From Effusibacillus consociatus (lineage in GTDB: Bacteria; Bacillota; Bacilli; Tumebacillales; Effusibacillaceae): a stretch of DNA of 64,000 bases. A program made the translations under genes and the position numbers. Shown one piece after another: positions 42,709 through 50,575 of this stretch (within the stretch, counting starts at the first letter, position 1; the number at the start of each line of letters is the position of its first letter). Under the pieces are notes generated by a model. The model saw nothing but the letters and a program-made list of their open reading frames with translations. It was not told the DNA's origin and did not search any database. The stretch lies in the NCBI RefSeq assembly GCF_042652925.1, contig NZ_JBHSHC010000132.1, positions 1 through 64,000 of the forward strand, written 5' to 3'.

Positions 42709-42822
42709 ATGACAGATTTATGTATGATGTTGTCAAACCGTTTCCATACCCATTTGGAATCCCTAAAATCCCCATTGCCCTACTTGCTTCTTGCAAATAT
42801 GTAGGCTCTGCCTGCAGACTAG

Positions 42823-44145
42823 TCATTTGTTGCTATCGTTGCTGCCTCGACGATTCAGCGCTTCAAGCTCTTCTGTTGAGCGTGAGCTCACCAATTTCAC
42901 AAACGCTGCCGCAAACTCCTCATCAAACTGGGTTCCAGCTCCCTCTTTGATTTGCTGCAGTGCGGTCTCCACCGGCATGCCCTTTCGATAGGGGCGATCT
43001 GAAACCATTGCATCGAAAGCATCCGAGATGGCAAGAATTCTTGCGATCAATGGAATCTGATCGCCCTGCAAACCATCGGGATACCCTTTCCCGTCGATTC
43101 GTTCATGGTGGGAGCGGATGGCCGGAAGCAGTTCAGGGAACACCCCGGCTCGCTCTACAATCTGATATCCGATCACAGGGTGCTGTTTGATTTTATCGTA
43201 TTCCTCATGGGTTAACTTGCCTGTTTTATTAAGGATCGCATCTTCGATTCCGATCTTGCCGATATCATGAAGAATACCGCCGTAATACACTTCCTCCACT
43301 TGCTTGTTCGGAAGCCCCAAGGCGGAAGCAAGTTCCCTTGCCCAGAATGCGACTCGGGAGGAATGTCCATGAGTATACGGGTCGCGCGCATCAATCGCCG
43401 CCGCCATTGCGGCTAGGAATGATTCGTTTAGTACTCGGATTTCTTCCATTTTTTGTTCGAGTTTGTTTACCCCAGTAGCGTACTTATAAAATACTGCACT
43501 GATAACCCCGAATGCTATTGTTACAGGAAGAAGTGCAAGTATACCATGTATTTCTACCAGCCTTGCACCAAGCTCCCCTAAACTCATTACCATTAGATAC
43601 GATAAGGCGAAATCCTTAATCATAACCTTAGCAATAGTCATCCAAGAAACTTTATTAAAGGACGCAATTCCGATTGCACACAAAAAAGTATTCGCCAGCC
43701 AATACACGATGATGAGTAAGATATCAGTCAGCATCCATGGCAAAGAGAAAGAATTCAGGTACGATTGGAGTGTAGCCACCAACCAGACCGTCAACAGCAT
43801 CTGTCCCGCATTAGCTAATACTTTCAAGAGAGGCATTCTAGTTAAAAACGCTAAGATTAATACTTCCAGCACAACAGACCACGCGGCGATTGATGCCCCA
43901 TACAGAAGTATGCCTGAAAAAAAGACCGCATTATTTAACGTAAGTTTAAAATTAAAGGTGCGAATTACCGAGAAGGAGCAAATGATAGTTAGTAAGGTAT
44001 AAGTAAAAAGAGGTCCCCAATGTTCTCGTTTCTCTAGTTCCGGAAGTACGGAAACAAAGATCAACACTGCCGCTAGGGGCAATCCAACCTTTACTACTGA
44101 ACGCATCCATTCAAAACGATTTTCAACCTTTTGTAGCAGCTCCAT
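42823..44145 (-). CDS. Membrane-bound HD-GYP phosphodiesterase
   Basis: A 440-residue protein: seven or so N-terminal helices (residues 15-225, a MASE-like sensor), a short linker coiled coil, then the HD-GYP domain with HGHSSRVAFWA, HDIGKIGI, HHERIDGKGYPDGL and DAMVSDRPYR. All metal and GYP residues are present, so it should hydrolyse cyclic di-GMP or a related cyclic dinucleotide. Its start lies 23 bases inside the DUF5317 gene with GCGAGGGG upstream, so the two are translationally coupled. Confidence 0.9.
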   Translation of the reverse strand: MELLQKVENRFEWMRSVVKVGLPLAAVLIFVSVLPELEKREHWGPLFTYTLLTIICSFSVIRTFNFKLTLNNAVFFSGILLYGASIAAWSVVLEVLILAFLTRMPLLKVLANAGQMLLTVWLVATLQSYLNSFSLPWMLTDILLIIVYWLANTFLCAIGIASFNKVSWMTIAKVMIKDFALSYLMVMSLGELGARLVEIHGILALLPVTIAFGVISAVFYKYATGVNKLEQKMEEIRVLNESFLAAMAAAIDARDPYTHGHSSRVAFWARELASALGLPNKQVEEVYYGGILHDIGKIGIEDAILNKTGKLTHEEYDKIKQHPVIGYQIVERAGVFPELLPAIRSHHERIDGKGYPDGLQGDQIPLIARILAISDAFDAMVSDRPYRKGMPVETALQQIKEGAGTQFDEEFAAAFVKLVSSRSTEELEALNRRGSNDSNK

Positions 44146-44680
44146 AATTCTTCCCCTCGCGCAATTGAATCAGTGATATTGGTTTATTCATGAGTCGTTG
44201 GATCAGTAAAAAAGCCCCTAACATAATGAAAATATCTCCTATACTGATCACTCGCGGAATGGGAAATGGCATATATATAATATCGGCCAAGAAAGGAAGA
44301 TGAGTGGAGTCTGTAAGTATACTATGCTTATAATCTGTACCTTGAATTAAACGGTCTAGCGGTAAACCGGTTTTTCTTGCTTGGTCGAGATCAACCGGCA
44401 TTCGACCCCAATTCGCCCAGATTACCACTGCATTCATCAACCAGCCGATCAGGAAAATTCGGATATCTTCATTCTCTCGATTGCTGACAAAGAATAGTAA
44501 CACACACAAATAGGCAATCGATACCAGTACGCTTGCCCACTGGTGCAAGAACACCGAAGTAAGCTGTAGCAGAATACTAGCTGCTAGAAAGTACAGTTTC
44601 TGAAAGATCGGTATTTCGCGTACACGACCGCCTCTTAGAAATGCAACAATAAACGAAAACAAGATGAAATCGAGAAACAT
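44123..44680 (-). CDS. DUF5317-family membrane protein
   Basis: A 185-residue protein with five hydrophobic helices and the DUF5317 signatures NWGRMPVD (residues about 90-97), KHSILTDSTHLPFLADIIYMP and RVISIGDIFIMLGAFLL. The family's function is unknown. AAGGAGG precedes the ATG. It lies between a terminator hairpin with a micropeptide upstream and the HD-GYP gene downstream; it may be part of the sensor. Confidence 0.82.
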   Translation of the reverse strand: MFLDFILFSFIVAFLRGGRVREIPIFQKLYFLAASILLQLTSVFLHQWASVLVSIAYLCVLLFFVSNRENEDIRIFLIGWLMNAVVIWANWGRMPVDLDQARKTGLPLDRLIQGTDYKHSILTDSTHLPFLADIIYMPFPIPRVISIGDIFIMLGAFLLIQRLMNKPISLIQLREGKNYGAATKG

Positions 44681-44701
44681 GGAAATCCTCCTTGATTAGT
44701 G

Positions 44702-44730
44702 AAAAACACCACTTATGAGCGGTGTTTTTC
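44702..44730 (-). terminator. Terminator/attenuator between micropeptide and DUF5317 gene
   Basis: On the minus strand AAAAACACCGC pairs with GTGGTGTTTTT around a short loop (A at the stem base pairs with the T run). It lies 20 bases after the micropeptide stop, so it could attenuate transcription into the DUF5317/HD-GYP genes. Confidence 0.75.
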
Positions 44731-44749
44731 AGGAGATGAAAGCTCAGCA

Positions 44750-44824
44750 TTAAATATAAAAGTTTGCCGAGGTCGCAGCCACGATACCTGCGACCAAGAG
44801 AATAGCTGTTACGAGCTTCTTCAT
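44750..44824 (-). CDS. 24-residue hydrophobic micropeptide
   Basis: A 25-codon ORF: Met-Lys-Lys, a 17-residue hydrophobic run (LVTAILLVAGIVAATSA) and the end NFYI. It looks like a bare signal peptide; cleavage after ATSA would free a tetrapeptide. The Shine-Dalgarno AGGAGG is seven bases from the ATG and lies in a hairpin (44832-44848). It could be an exported signal peptide like sex-pheromone or Phr precursors, a toxin-like membrane peptide, or a leader peptide controlling the terminator downstream. Very short, but the ribosome-binding site and position support translation. Confidence 0.6.
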   Translation of the reverse strand: MKKLVTAILLVAGIVAATSANFYI

Positions 44825-44831
44825 CTCGATC

Positions 44832-44848
44832 CCTCCTTTGGTAGGAGG
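44832..44848 (-). promoter_or_regulatory. SD-sequestering hairpin before the micropeptide
   Basis: CCTCCT-ACCAA-AGGAGG is a perfect 6-bp hairpin on the minus strand whose right arm is the micropeptide Shine-Dalgarno. It looks like the expression platform of the upstream RNA repeats. Confidence 0.65.
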
Positions 44849-44852
44849 AAGG

Positions 44853-44918
44853 TGGGTTCGCTACTCGCTCCATACAGGCCAAGCGACCAAATACAGCCTG
44901 TACTTCAACGCACTTCCC
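44853..44918 (-). ncRNA. Structured leader RNA, copy B
   Basis: 66 bases repeated at 44935-45000 with about nine differences. Two of them change both sides of the same base pairs in a stem (TACAGGC with GCCTGTA here, TATAGAC with GTCTATA in the other copy), so the structure is conserved. The loop GGTCGCTTGG could pair with the 3' AGCGAACC. I do not recognise a known riboswitch class. Confidence 0.65.
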
Positions 44919-44930
44919 TGATAGTCAGGA
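44916..44930 (-). other. Linker hairpin between the two leader RNA copies
   Basis: CCTGA-CTA-TCAGG, a small stem joining the two copies. Confidence 0.45.
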
Positions 44931-44934
44931 AAGA

Positions 44935-45000
44935 TGGGTTCGCTACTCGCTCCATATAGACCAAGCGACCAGATAAAGTCTATACTTCATAGCACTTCCC
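44935..45000 (-). ncRNA. Structured leader RNA, copy A
   Basis: First copy in the transcript; starts GGGAAGTGC about where transcription should begin and ends AGCGAACCCA. Copy-to-copy period is 82 bases. See copy B for covariation. Confidence 0.65.
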
Positions 45001-45006
45001 AAGTAC

Positions 45007-45035
45007 ATTTTACATAGTGTGACAAAATTAGACAA
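45007..45035 (-). promoter_or_regulatory. Promoter of the leader RNA operon
   Basis: TTGTCT, 17 bases, TAAAAT on the minus strand. The expected start (seventh base after the -10) is the first G of copy A. Confidence 0.65.
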
Positions 45036-45120
45036 TAGTACTATTCTCATAAATTGAAAAAAATTTTCTAACTTTGAAGCCGTATTCGCCGATATCTCCG
45101 CGATAATTCCCGATCGTGTG

Positions 45121-45148
45121 TTCAAGTGGCTGTAATTTTTGGTACAAT
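45121..45148 (+). promoter_or_regulatory. Possible promoter of the YigZ gene
   Basis: TTCAAG, 16 bases, TGG-TACAAT; an extended -10 type. Confidence 0.4.
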
Positions 45149-45190
45149 TCTGAGAGCCGGTACAATGCACATTTGGAAAAGGAGTTCGAA

Positions 45191-45844
45191 ATGCTTACAT
45201 CCTACAAGACCATTAAAGGCTACGGAGAAGAAACGATCATCATAAAAAAATCCCGCTTCATCGGATATGCAATGCCTGCAGAAACGGAAGAAGAAGCGGT
45301 GAAGTTTATCGAATCGATACAAAAAAAGCACTGGGACGCGACTCACAACTGTTATGCCTACCAAATCGGGCCGCATGACGAGATTCAAAAATCAAATGAT
45401 GACGGAGAGCCGTCCGGCACTGCCGGTAAACCGATTCTTGAAGTGATTAAAAAAGAAGGTTTGAAAAATGTGGCCGTGGTGGTAACCCGTTATTTTGGCG
45501 GTATCATGCTCGGTGCGGGCGGATTGGTCCGCGCTTACGGACAAACTGCCGGAGCAGGCCTGCGAGCTGCCGGTATCGTCACCAGATCCCTTTTTCAAAT
45601 GATTCACGTAGGAATTGATTACACCTGGTTAGGGAAAGTCGAAAACGAGACTCTGCAGGCGGGGTATTTCGTGGATCACATTGAATACATGGATCGTGTA
45701 CGTGTAACCGCATTGGTCCCCGCGGAGGAAGCCGAAAGGTACGCTAAACTGATCACAAACACTACTCATGGACAAGCAGAAATTATGATCGGAGAGAGTA
45801 TCTACGCTACGATTCAGGACGGTAAGCTGGTAAAAAAGCTATAA
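45191..45844 (+). CDS. yigZ: YigZ/IMPACT-family protein
   Basis: A 217-residue cytoplasmic protein. The UPF0029 N-terminal domain carries KKSRFIGYAMPAETEEEA, HWDATHNCYAY, SNDDGEPSGTAGKPIL and VVVTRYFGGIMLGAGGLVRAYG, all family hallmarks; a C-terminal DUF1949 domain follows (about 140-210). Related to the eukaryotic translation regulator IMPACT; in bacteria the role is poorly defined, possibly ribosome-associated. AAAGGAG precedes ATG 45191. Confidence 0.92.
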   Translation: MLTSYKTIKGYGEETIIIKKSRFIGYAMPAETEEEAVKFIESIQKKHWDATHNCYAYQIGPHDEIQKSNDDGEPSGTAGKPILEVIKKEGLKNVAVVVTRYFGGIMLGAGGLVRAYGQTAGAGLRAAGIVTRSLFQMIHVGIDYTWLGKVENETLQAGYFVDHIEYMDRVRVTALVPAEEAERYAKLITNTTHGQAEIMIGESIYATIQDGKLVKKL

Positions 45845-46006
45845 GTCAGCGTCTCAGTTCTGTGATAACGGAATTTCGAGTCATAGTTCATCTCAGATCG
45901 TACGAATTTCCCCCTCAAATTTGACCGCTGTAAGCAATGATATTAATACTTCCCATTGTGATAAAATAAACTCTGTGAAGCTGCTTCAAAGTAAGCGTCG
46001 GAAAAA

Positions 46007-46039
46007 GAACTAAACGACCCTGGCACGGTCGTTTAGTTC
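46007..46039. terminator. Bidirectional terminator between YigZ and fabZ genes
   Basis: GAACTAAACGACC-CTGGCAC-GGTCGTTTAGTTC, a perfect 13-bp stem between convergent genes. The 200 bases around it hold no gene. Confidence 0.85.
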
Positions 46040-46048
46040 CTAAAGCAG

Positions 46049-46480
46049 TTATTTCGGATCTACGATCGCGAACATCAACTCCGCCTCACAAGCCACTTTA
46101 TCCCCGACCTTGGCGATTCCCTTCCCTTTCCCGATACTCCGCTTCATCGATAAGATTTCAACTTCCATATGTAATGTGTCTCCAGGCCGTACCTGTTGTC
46201 GGAAACGAACATTATCAATCCCCGCAAAAAATCCCAATTTTCCCTTATTTTCTTCTTCCGAAAGCATCGCGACCGCCCCGACTTGAGCCATGGCCTCTAC
46301 AATCAGTACGCCCGGCATTACAGGATAATCCGGAAAGTGCCCCGGGAAAAAAGGTTCGTTCGCAGTCACATTCTTAATGCCGATTGCCCGTTTCCCTACT
46401 TCCAACTCCAAAATCTGATCCACGAGCAAGAACGGATACCGATGAGGAATAATCTCTTTAATTTGATCAATGTTTAACAT
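46049..46480 (-). CDS. fabZ: 3-hydroxyacyl-ACP dehydratase FabZ
   Basis: A 143-residue hot-dog-fold enzyme that dehydrates (R)-3-hydroxyacyl-ACP in fatty acid elongation. The catalytic His is in EPFFPGHFPDYPVMPGV (His about 49) and the partner Glu in IVEAMAQVGAVAML (about 63). Complete length. It ends the conserved spoIIID-mbl-flhO-flhP-fabZ block of Bacillales. Confidence 0.95.
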   Translation of the reverse strand: MLNIDQIKEIIPHRYPFLLVDQILELEVGKRAIGIKNVTANEPFFPGHFPDYPVMPGVLIVEAMAQVGAVAMLSEEENKGKLGFFAGIDNVRFRQQVRPGDTLHMEVEILSMKRSIGKGKGIAKVGDKVACEAELMFAIVDPK

Positions 46481-46490
46481 TCGTACACCC

Positions 46491-47003
46491 CTACCTGTTG
46501 ATTGCGCGGAATTTGTGTAAATAGACGAAACTGGTAATAAACGAGAGACAGATCGTGCTCCATAGAAGCATACCAGCTATCGACCATCTAAACATGATGG
46601 CCACCACCGTAAAGTAGTACAAAACCGTTGTGGTCTTTCCCCACCACGTAGCGGGAACGATCCGTTTAGCCCGAAAATGGAAAAATGCCGATGCAAGAAT
46701 CATAACCGCATCCCGGAAGATCAACAAAGCCGCTGCGAACCACGGTATTCGTCCATCGAGTATAAACGACAGAATCACGGAGAGCATCATCAGTTTATCC
46801 GCGAGTGGATCCAAGATAACGCCAATCGGTGTGATCCAGTTATACTTTCTGGCGAGATACCCGTCAAGCAGGTCCGTTAATCCGGCCAACACCAAAATCC
46901 CCAAAGCATACTCCATGTTCCAAGGCGATGCTGAAAAGAATGCTATGAAATAGAGCGGAATCAATCCCAAGCGTACCAGCGTGAGTAAGTTTGGCAAATA
47001 CAC
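46491..47003 (-). CDS. CDP-alcohol phosphatidyltransferase family protein
   Basis: A 170-residue membrane enzyme with six helices and the full signature DGx2ARx8Gx3Dx3D (in LLDGYLARKYNWITPIGVIL then DPLADK). It resembles PgsA, which joins CDP-diacylglycerol and glycerol 3-phosphate. Its place between flhP and fabZ differs from B. subtilis, so it may be a second, specialised enzyme. GTG start with AGGGGG upstream; 10 bases before fabZ. Confidence 0.85.
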   Translation of the reverse strand: MYLPNLLTLVRLGLIPLYFIAFFSASPWNMEYALGILVLAGLTDLLDGYLARKYNWITPIGVILDPLADKLMMLSVILSFILDGRIPWFAAALLIFRDAVMILASAFFHFRAKRIVPATWWGKTTTVLYYFTVVAIMFRWSIAGMLLWSTICLSFITSFVYLHKFRAINR

Positions 47004-47138
47004 CGAATAACCCCCTACTGCCCATCCCTAATAATACCATTGTACGTCCGGATCATCAAAACCGACCTGTACAGCAGCATTTTTTCTAAAACTGACTACC
47101 CATTCTACTATTTTAGAGAATTCCGACGCATAAAAAAA

Positions 47139-47154
47139 GAGGCACATCGGCCTC
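47139..47154 (-). terminator. Terminator after flhP
   Basis: GAGGC-CGATGT-GCCTC then TTTTTTTATG on the minus strand. Confidence 0.8.
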
Positions 47155-47161
47155 CGGTTGT

Positions 47162-48007
47162 TTATGCACGAAGATTATTGGCCATACCCATCATTGCATC
47201 GACTGTCTGAACGGATCTTGCATTTACCTGGTAGGCCCGCTGTACCTGAATCAATTCCGTCATTTCCTGCGGCAAATCCACATTCGACATCTCCAAAGCT
47301 CCCTGACGGATCAATCCTGCATTTCGGATGTCTTCCTCTTCCACCAAATAGATCAAAGAATCTTCGAGAGGATTGTATCTTTGAGGATCCACTGCCCGAT
47401 AGAGATTCTCTCCTACTGCCTGGAGATTGGCTTCCGGATTCCTCACTAATACGAGATTGACCGTTCCGATCGATACGGAGCCGCTGTCCCCTTGAACGGC
47501 AATATCACCATTGGGAGCAATCGAGAGCGGACGCCCGCGCAGCTCCTCCGGAATTTGAATCGGTTCTCCGTTCGGATCCATCAATGGATATCCGGCATCT
47601 GTAACGATGTAGCCGTTAATAGGATCAACTTGAAATTTACCGGTTCGTGTGTAAGCTGTCAAAGGCTCGCCGTTTTGATCTTCCCCCGGTATCCGAACAG
47701 CAAAAAACCCGTTTCCTTCAATCGCGAGATCCAACATACTCCCGGTGCTCTGCAAATTTCCTTGTGTGAAGAGCTGGGACATAAAGGCCGCATACGCACC
47801 GTTCCCAACCCGCAGTCCGGAATCCGAACGGCGTCCTTCCAACCGGAATTCGTCCGGTTGCGTGAATTCGGAACGCAGCAACTCTGCAAACTGAGCATTC
47901 TTCGCTTTGTATCCGGTTGTATTTATATTTGCAATATTATTTGCGATCAGGTCAAGCTTCGTTTGTTGGGAAGTGAGACCCGACGCGGATGTGTAGAGAG
48001 CTCTCAT
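47162..48007 (-). CDS. flhP: Flagellar rod/hook-basal body protein FlhP
   Basis: A 281-residue distal-rod-type protein of the FlgF/FlgG family. The N-terminal heptad region SGLTSQQTKLDLIANNIANINT and the C-terminal LPQEMTELIQVQRAYQVNAR are the terminal helices that pack in the axial structure; a middle domain has GNGFFAVR. Order mbl-flhO-flhP identifies it as the B. subtilis FlhP counterpart. Exported by the flagellar secretion system, so no signal peptide. Confidence 0.9.
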   Translation of the reverse strand: MRALYTSASGLTSQQTKLDLIANNIANINTTGYKAKNAQFAELLRSEFTQPDEFRLEGRRSDSGLRVGNGAYAAFMSQLFTQGNLQSTGSMLDLAIEGNGFFAVRIPGEDQNGEPLTAYTRTGKFQVDPINGYIVTDAGYPLMDPNGEPIQIPEELRGRPLSIAPNGDIAVQGDSGSVSIGTVNLVLVRNPEANLQAVGENLYRAVDPQRYNPLEDSLIYLVEEEDIRNAGLIRQGALEMSNVDLPQEMTELIQVQRAYQVNARSVQTVDAMMGMANNLRA

Positions 48008-48045
48008 GCGACTTTGGCTCCTTTCGCTGCGGGATTCGCCATTTT

Positions 48046-48891
48046 TCAGATCCGTCCCAGGCTGTTGACGGCTTTGTCCAAGGTGCCGTCCAATGTACGA
48101 ATCACTCTTTGGTTCGCTTCGTAACTCCGCATTACGGCAATCATATCGGTCATGGTCTCCGTCAAATCGACATTGGAACCTTCCAAAAATCCTTGGCGAA
48201 CCTCACCTGTTCTGGCCCCCAGGTTTGCCGGATCGTAACGGAATCCACCGTTTCCGGCATTCTGCAGCCGATCCGTATCGAGAACGTCTACCGCATCGAA
48301 TCGATACGCTTCATTTACGGTAAACTCTCCGTTCTCTTCAACCGTACCGGCCTCAAGGCTCGTCCCCGTGTCGTTCAATTTAATTCGTGAGTTCGCTGCT
48401 GGCAGACCTTGATCATCTACAGCTTGCACGAACAGTCCTGCCGCATTCATCAAAAACCCCTGCTGGTTGACGTGGAACTCCCCGTCACGGGTTACGAAGC
48501 TGCTACCGCTTCCATCGGTTACCGCAAAAAAAGTTTTCCTGCGAGCGTCGGGAGCTTGCGGATTCAACGGCCGATCCACATCAATAATCGCGTACCCGTA
48601 CTTGTTATTCGTGGGCTTGAGCGTACCCTGTGTAAAACGCGGAAGAATCTCTTCCAGAAAAGCGCCCGTTCCGACCGCTCCAACATCCGGCATGCCTGGC
48701 CTAATGCCCTGGGGCCCGCTGCCTGTATGATCATTCACGGCATAGAGGAGCATCTCAGGAAACGAGCGCATTAGACTGTCGTCTTTTTTATACCCGATCG
48801 TATTTGCATTGGCGAGATTGTTGGCCAGAACATCCTGCCGGCGTTCACCGGCCAACATCCCGGAAGCTGCTGTAAATAAACCCCGTATCAC
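48046..48891 (-). CDS. flhO: Flagellar rod/hook-basal body protein FlhO
   Basis: A 281-residue FlgF/FlgG-type rod protein: FTAASGMLAGERRQDVLANN and NLANANTIGYKK at the N-terminus and NVDLTETMTDMIAVMRSYEANQ at the C-terminus. The GTG at 48891 gives a start like B. subtilis FlhO and has AGGTGAT upstream; the GTG at 48900 overlaps the mbl stop. Paralogue of the next gene; together with mbl this is a conserved Bacillales arrangement. Confidence 0.88.
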   Translation of the reverse strand: MIRGLFTAASGMLAGERRQDVLANNLANANTIGYKKDDSLMRSFPEMLLYAVNDHTGSGPQGIRPGMPDVGAVGTGAFLEEILPRFTQGTLKPTNNKYGYAIIDVDRPLNPQAPDARRKTFFAVTDGSGSSFVTRDGEFHVNQQGFLMNAAGLFVQAVDDQGLPAANSRIKLNDTGTSLEAGTVEENGEFTVNEAYRFDAVDVLDTDRLQNAGNGGFRYDPANLGARTGEVRQGFLEGSNVDLTETMTDMIAVMRSYEANQRVIRTLDGTLDKAVNSLGRI

Positions 48892-48896
48892 TTCGA

Positions 48897-49913
48897 TCAC
48901 CTGCTCATGGTTCGTTTGCCCTGTGTCCGAACCACTTTTTCCAGATTATTTAATACAATACCGGTGCCACGCGCTACACAAGTCATCGGATCCTCTGCGA
49001 TATGAACCGGAATCTGCAGCTCGTCCTTCATAAGCTTGTCTAGGCCGTATAACAGTGCACCGCCGCCCGTCAAGACGACACCCTTCATGTAGATGTCAGC
49101 CGCCAATTCCGGCGGAGTCCGTTCCAGTACATTTCTTGCAGCCGAAATCAGTTGTGCTACCGGCTCTTCGAGTGCAATACGCACTTCTTCGGAGGTGACC
49201 TGAATCGTTTTGGGGAGGCCGGTCACCATATCCCGTCCGCGAATATCCAGTTTCTCGTGACGGGAATCCATATACACGGAGCCGATAGTAATCTTTATTT
49301 CTTCCGCCGTCCGTTCACCGATTAATAGATTGTGCTGCTTTTTTACATAGCGAATAATCGCCTCGTCCAACTTGTCCCCTGCGACGCGAATAGAAGAGGC
49401 GGTGACGACGTCACCAAGAGAAAGGACAGCTACATCCGTCGTGCCTCCGCCGATATCGACCACCATCGATCCGCTTGGTTGGAAAATATCCAGCCCGGCA
49501 CCGATTGCAGCAGCTCGTGGTTCCTCAATAATAAACACTTCTCTGGCTCCGGTCCGTTCTGCCGCTTCCCGCACCGCTTTTTGCTCCACAGAGGTAATCC
49601 CTGCCGGAACACAGATCACGATGCGAGGACGAACAAACATCCCTTTCCCAACCGTTTTGTTTATAAAGTGGCGGAGCATCATCTCTGTTACGTCGAAATC
49701 CGCAATGACACCCTCACGGAGAGGACGAATCGCTACGATATTGCCCGGTGTTCGCCCCAACATTTGACGGGCCTCTTCACCGACCGCCACCACTTTTTTT
49801 GTTTGGCTCTCAATTGCCACTACCGAAGGCTCGTTCAGAACAATTCCTTTTCCCTTTACATGGACCAAAACGTTGGCCGTTCCCAGGTCGACACCTATAT
49901 CTTTGCTCAACAT
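48897..49913 (-). CDS. mbl: Actin-like cell-shape protein Mbl
   Basis: A 338-residue MreB-family filament protein that guides wall synthesis along the long axis. Phosphate and ATP motifs are intact (DLGTANVLVHVKGKGIVLNE; VVDIGGGTTDVAVLS; LTGGGALLYGLDK). It starts LSKDIGVDLGTAN and is preceded by AAGGAGG. Its position between spoIIID and flhO, not beside mreCD, marks it as Mbl rather than MreB. Confidence 0.94.
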   Translation of the reverse strand: MLSKDIGVDLGTANVLVHVKGKGIVLNEPSVVAIESQTKKVVAVGEEARQMLGRTPGNIVAIRPLREGVIADFDVTEMMLRHFINKTVGKGMFVRPRIVICVPAGITSVEQKAVREAAERTGAREVFIIEEPRAAAIGAGLDIFQPSGSMVVDIGGGTTDVAVLSLGDVVTASSIRVAGDKLDEAIIRYVKKQHNLLIGERTAEEIKITIGSVYMDSRHEKLDIRGRDMVTGLPKTIQVTSEEVRIALEEPVAQLISAARNVLERTPPELAADIYMKGVVLTGGGALLYGLDKLMKDELQIPVHIAEDPMTCVARGTGIVLNNLEKVVRTQGKRTMSR

Positions 49914-50058
49914 GTGCAGAAGAGTCCTCCTTCTTACATTGTCAGATGCTTTTACTGATTCAATGTATGCCAGTTAAATATAAATATGAATGGTGTTGTC
50001 CCCTGTGGCCCCCGCTTGGCATCCCAAAAATTACCGAGAATCCGCTATCTAAATTATT

Positions 50059-50367
50059 CTACAGCGGCGAAGAAACTCCTCTTTCGACCCCGACATTCTT
50101 TGACAATTTTCGCTTTGTTTCGTCCTTCCTGTATTTTTTCTTGGTTGCTTCCCCGCCCCTCAAATGGCGTATCGATTTGTGATACTCCAGAATTTCTTTC
50201 ACACGGTTGGCAAGTTCAGGGTTAATGTCAGGCAGACGTTCGGTCAGGTCTTTATGCACCGTGCTTTTGGAGACACCAAATTCCCTTGCGATTGTACGAA
50301 CCGTATTTTTGGTCTCCACGATATATTCGCCAATCTTTAGGGTGCGCTCTTTGATGTAATCGTGCAC
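50059..50367 (-). CDS. spoIIID: Mother-cell transcription regulator SpoIIID
   Basis: A 102-residue DNA-binding protein acting in the mother cell during sporulation. It begins HDYIKERTLKIGEYIVETK, with the helix-turn-helix TVRTIAREFGVSKSTVHKDL and the basic C-terminal helix HKSIRHLRGGEATKKKY, matching B. subtilis SpoIIID closely. GTG start. A SigE-type promoter is seen upstream. Confidence 0.95.
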   Translation of the reverse strand: MHDYIKERTLKIGEYIVETKNTVRTIAREFGVSKSTVHKDLTERLPDINPELANRVKEILEYHKSIRHLRGGEATKKKYRKDETKRKLSKNVGVERGVSSPL

Positions 50368-50405
50368 TCCCTTTCGCCTCCCCCATACTTCAAATGGTCT
50401 GATAC

Positions 50406-50433
50406 ATTATATGAGGGTGTGTACCACATATGC
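50406..50433 (-). promoter_or_regulatory. SigE-type promoter of spoIIID
   Basis: GCATAT, 14 bases, CATATAAT on the minus strand fits the SigE consensus (KMATATT and CATACAnT) with one -10 mismatch, about 40 bases before the start. spoIIID is a SigE gene in B. subtilis. Confidence 0.6.
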
Positions 50434-50532
50434 CTAAATTACCGCTGTGACAAGCCATAAGGTCCATTTTCTTTGTTTTTTCTCTTCCTTTCTCGACAAG
50501 ACATCCCCCCATCAAAGTGACGAAAAACAAAT

Positions 50533-50562
50533 AGAATCCCCGCCCAAACGGGCAGGGATTCT
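50533..50562 (-). terminator. Terminator after spoIIQ
   Basis: AGAATCCCTGCCC-GTTT-GGGCGGGGATTCT then ATTTGTTTTT on the minus strand; 13 bp with one mismatch. Confidence 0.88.
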
Positions 50563-50575
50563 TTCACTTCCTAAA

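Noticed and set aside
44853..45000. Known c-di-GMP riboswitch (GEMM-I/II)
   Set aside because: The HD-GYP context suggested it, but the CACAGGGCAAACC and related conserved elements are absent from both copies.
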